Shown: positions 62,336-64,000 of the stretch, in pieces | Layout: each line of letters starts with the position of its first letter | How positions within the stretch are numbered: position 1 is the first letter of the stretch | Assembly (NCBI RefSeq): GCF_030866745.1 | Contig: NZ_CP133016.1 | Coordinates: 2,156,001 to 2,220,000 of the forward strand | DNA from: Sphingomonas flavescens | GTDB lineage: Bacteria > Pseudomonadota > Alphaproteobacteria > Sphingomonadales > Sphingomonadaceae | DNA: 64,000 bases | Direction of reading: 5' to 3' | Made by a program: the position numbers and the translations under genes | The notes under the pieces: model-generated | Told to the model about the DNA's origin: nothing | Seen by the model: only the letters and a program-made list of their open reading frames with translations | The model's database searches: none

Positions 62336-62544
62336 GAGTGGGTGGGAATAGCCATCTGATCGGCGCGACGACGGTAGTCATCCGCAAGCGCCAGATGCCG
62401 TTCCCGGGCGGCGTCGGTCAGTGCGCGCATAGCCGCCTGACGCTCCCGTGCCGCCTGTCGATTGAAGAAATGTACGCTGGGGTACACCGCGATCCTCCCC
62501 TTCGGTCCCGCGCACAATCGAACCCGAAAATTGCCAGACTGCAA
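62332..62544 (-). CDS. Short hypothetical protein
   Basis: A 70-residue reading that begins at a TTG and ends IPTHS. The second half is a helical, Ala/Arg-rich segment (RQAARERQAAMRALTDAARERHLALADDYRRRADQM) that resembles many short unnamed proteins, while the first 25 residues look less convincing. A GTG at 62487 or an ATG near 62430 are alternative starts. The real start is not settled. Confidence 0.5.
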   Translation of the reverse strand: MQSGNFRVRLCAGPKGRIAVYPSVHFFNRQAARERQAAMRALTDAARERHLALADDYRRRADQMAIPTHS

Positions 62545-62602
62545 GTTTTATTGTCCGTTGAATCGCGGCCGGAAAATGCGCTGTGAACGGGTCTCGCTCC
62601 GG

Positions 62603-63700
62603 CTATTCCTCAGTCCTGATCAGGACGGTCTCGCCAATAAGCAGGAATAGCACGAACGGCGCCCAGGCGGCGATCAGCGGCGGGTAGGTGCCCGCGTTTC
62701 CCATCGCCAGACTGAAGTTATCGACGACGAAGTAAGCGAATCCGAGTGCCATGCCGATCACCGCGCGAACCATCACCTGGCCGCTACGCGCAAGGCCGAA
62801 TGCAGCGACGGCAGCGAGCAGCGGCATGAGTACGGTTGAGAGCGGGCTCGCGATCTTGTGCGCAAGGCCCGAGCGCGCTTCTTCCGCGGGCCTTCCTGCC
62901 ACCTCAAGTTCGCCGATGCGGTTCTTCAAAGTCCAATAGTCGAGCTCGGTCGGATCGACCTTGGCAAGGGTTAGTTGAGCGGGCGTGATGCCGTTCATTG
63001 CCCTCAAGGCCGGCAGGTCGCGCTCGACATTCATCGTGGCGTCGTAGACTTTCACGTCCTGCAGCAGCCAGTCATTCCGGCCAGGGTCAGGGATAGCTCG
63101 TGCTGCGTCGATCTTGCGCTGAAGTACGCCGCCGCCGCGATCGTAGATCGTTACGCGTTGCGCCGTGAAAGGGCGGCCGCCGACGGTACCGGCGCGGATC
63201 AGATCATCGCCATTCAGCACCCAAACGTTACCCATAATCCCGCTGGCCGGGGGGATCGGCTTATAATCGTTGTCGCTCCACGCAGTAACCGTTCGCGTCG
63301 AGTTCACGACGACACCTTCGTTGAAGGCGAACAGTAGCCCTGCGATGCCGATGCTGGCGACCACCAGCGGCGCAAGAATCTGGTGCGCCGAAAGTCCCGC
63401 CGCTTTCATCGCGACGACTTCGCTGTTTTGATTGAGCCCGACGAACGCAATGAGCGCGCCGAGCAGAACCGCGAACGGCAGGAAGCGGGAAATGAGCATC
63501 GGTATTCGAAGGGCGACGTAGCGCCAAAGGTCGGCATCGCCGTTGCCCGGAACAGCAAGAATTTTGCCGGATTCACCAAGCAGATCGAGCGTCATCAGGA
63601 TGAGCACGAGTGCGAAAAGCACCGCCAGGCTGCGAGTCAGAAACAGCCTCACCATGTAGAAGGCAAGGCGGCGCGACGGGAAAAAGCCAAAGTTGATCAT
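62603..63700 (-). CDS. lptG: LPS export permease LptG
   Basis: LptG is a membrane subunit of the LptBFG ABC transporter that extracts lipopolysaccharide from the inner membrane toward LptC/LptA. The 365-residue protein has an N-terminal transmembrane bundle (LFLTRSLAVLFALVLILMTLDLLGESGKIL, PMLISRFLPFAVLLGALIAFVGLNQNSEVVAMKAAGLS), a periplasmic beta-jellyroll (residues about 130-270) and C-terminal helices (STVLMPLLAAVAAFGLARSG). ATG 63700 overlaps the lptF stop. Confidence 0.9.
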   Translation of the reverse strand: MINFGFFPSRRLAFYMVRLFLTRSLAVLFALVLILMTLDLLGESGKILAVPGNGDADLWRYVALRIPMLISRFLPFAVLLGALIAFVGLNQNSEVVAMKAAGLSAHQILAPLVVASIGIAGLLFAFNEGVVVNSTRTVTAWSDNDYKPIPPASGIMGNVWVLNGDDLIRAGTVGGRPFTAQRVTIYDRGGGVLQRKIDAARAIPDPGRNDWLLQDVKVYDATMNVERDLPALRAMNGITPAQLTLAKVDPTELDYWTLKNRIGELEVAGRPAEEARSGLAHKIASPLSTVLMPLLAAVAAFGLARSGQVMVRAVIGMALGFAYFVVDNFSLAMGNAGTYPPLIAAWAPFVLFLLIGETVLIRTEE

Positions 63701-64000
63701 GCCGCGGGGGTCGCTTGCCTGGGCTTCGGCAGGAGGTTGCGGAGCCGCTTGGCGAACCCGGCGAAGAACCATTCGAGCGCGCCGATCGGTTGCCCTCCCG
63801 GACGATGAGCAAGCACGTGATACATCCAGTATATCAGCCCAGCTAGGACGAAGAGCGGTAACCAAAGGCCCAGCGTCGGATCGAGCCGGCCGCTGGCGGC
63901 GGCGGCCTCAGCATATTGATTGACCTTGTGGTAGGCGACCACGATCAAGATCGAAATGAAGATGCCCAGACCCGACGAACTGCGCTTCGGGGGCACGGCG
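63697..64000 (-). CDS. lptF: LPS export permease LptF, C-terminal part
   Basis: Only the last 100 residues are in the window; the gene enters from the right edge. The visible part begins with a PPKRSSSGLGIFISILIVVAYHKVNQYAEA membrane segment and continues with PLFVLAGLIYWMYHVLAHRP, the last helices typical of LptF/LptG permeases, before a short cytoplasmic tail. The ATGA overlap with lptG and the order are usual for this pair. It is called LptF from position rather than from a unique motif. Confidence 0.82.
   Translation of the reverse strand, partial: AVPPKRSSSGLGIFISILIVVAYHKVNQYAEAAAASGRLDPTLGLWLPLFVLAGLIYWMYHVLAHRPGGQPIGALEWFFAGFAKRLRNLLPKPRQATPAA

Overview
The window is a gene-dense, GC-rich (by eye mid-60s percent) stretch of an alphaproteobacterial chromosome, most likely Sphingomonadaceae (Sphingomonas or a close relative). 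Pointers are large TonB-dependent receptors with an EIVITG-type TonB box, a PEP-CTERM protein with the sphingomonad-style WAMMLLGFG tail, small alphaproteobacterial families (DUF2093, KTSC, PHA-granule), a serralysin-type protease, cobST without cobN nearby, and a homogentisate pathway. No transposase, integrase, phage gene or CRISPR array was seen, so this looks like ordinary chromosome rather than an island. Layout: 0-4.7 kb is a minus-strand housekeeping run (bolA, pirin, alpha/beta hydrolase, nusB, thiL, then hppA running off the left edge). 4.7-5.8 kb holds two plus-strand genes, one a J-domain protein. 5.8-11.7 kb is a minus-strand array of small cytosolic enzymes (three GSTs, a DHFR-like protein, three VOC proteins, a tandem DUF1428 protein) headed by a divergent HxlR regulator. 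11.7-17 kb has cobS and cobT on the plus strand with an antisense RTX metalloprotease between them, then a SRAP protein. 17-25 kb carries rpmB, tadA, an OmpA lipoprotein, a CNNM/CBS protein, a purD operon whose start overlaps divergent xseA, and small genes. 25-34.3 kb has two large TonB-dependent receptors flanking two 2OG-Fe(II) oxygenases. 34.4-39.8 kb has clpB with a heat-shock-like promoter, an M15 peptidase and an FAD/NADP oxidoreductase. 39.9-42.9 kb starts with tRNA-Pro and continues with moaD-moaE-moaB-moaC-moeA. It converges on a seven-gene minus operon (oligopeptidase B, thioesterase, maleylacetoacetate isomerase, class II aldolase, lactate dehydrogenase-like enzyme, moaA, TauE-like permease). 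49.8-54.5 kb has a third 2OG oxygenase, a proline-rich lipoprotein, a PEP-CTERM protein, a thioesterase, a structured RNA candidate (6S-like) and pepP. 54.6-58.3 kb has tRNA-Thr, threonine aldolase, an EamA transporter and small envelope proteins. 58.4-64 kb has hmgA-fahA, a ketopantoate reductase-like gene and lptG/lptF. How it fits together: the moa genes on both strands supply most of molybdenum cofactor synthesis. maiA plus hmgA and fahA make the lower tyrosine/homogentisate pathway, split over about 11 kb. The GST/VOC array looks like an inducible detoxification locus. The envelope genes suit a Gram-negative scavenger. The most unusual signals are a C-x11-C plus polyproline module shared by a receptor C terminus and a lipoprotein, the putative 6S-like RNA before pepP, and the fact that eight of thirteen convergent gene pairs overlap by exactly 4 nt at stop codons.
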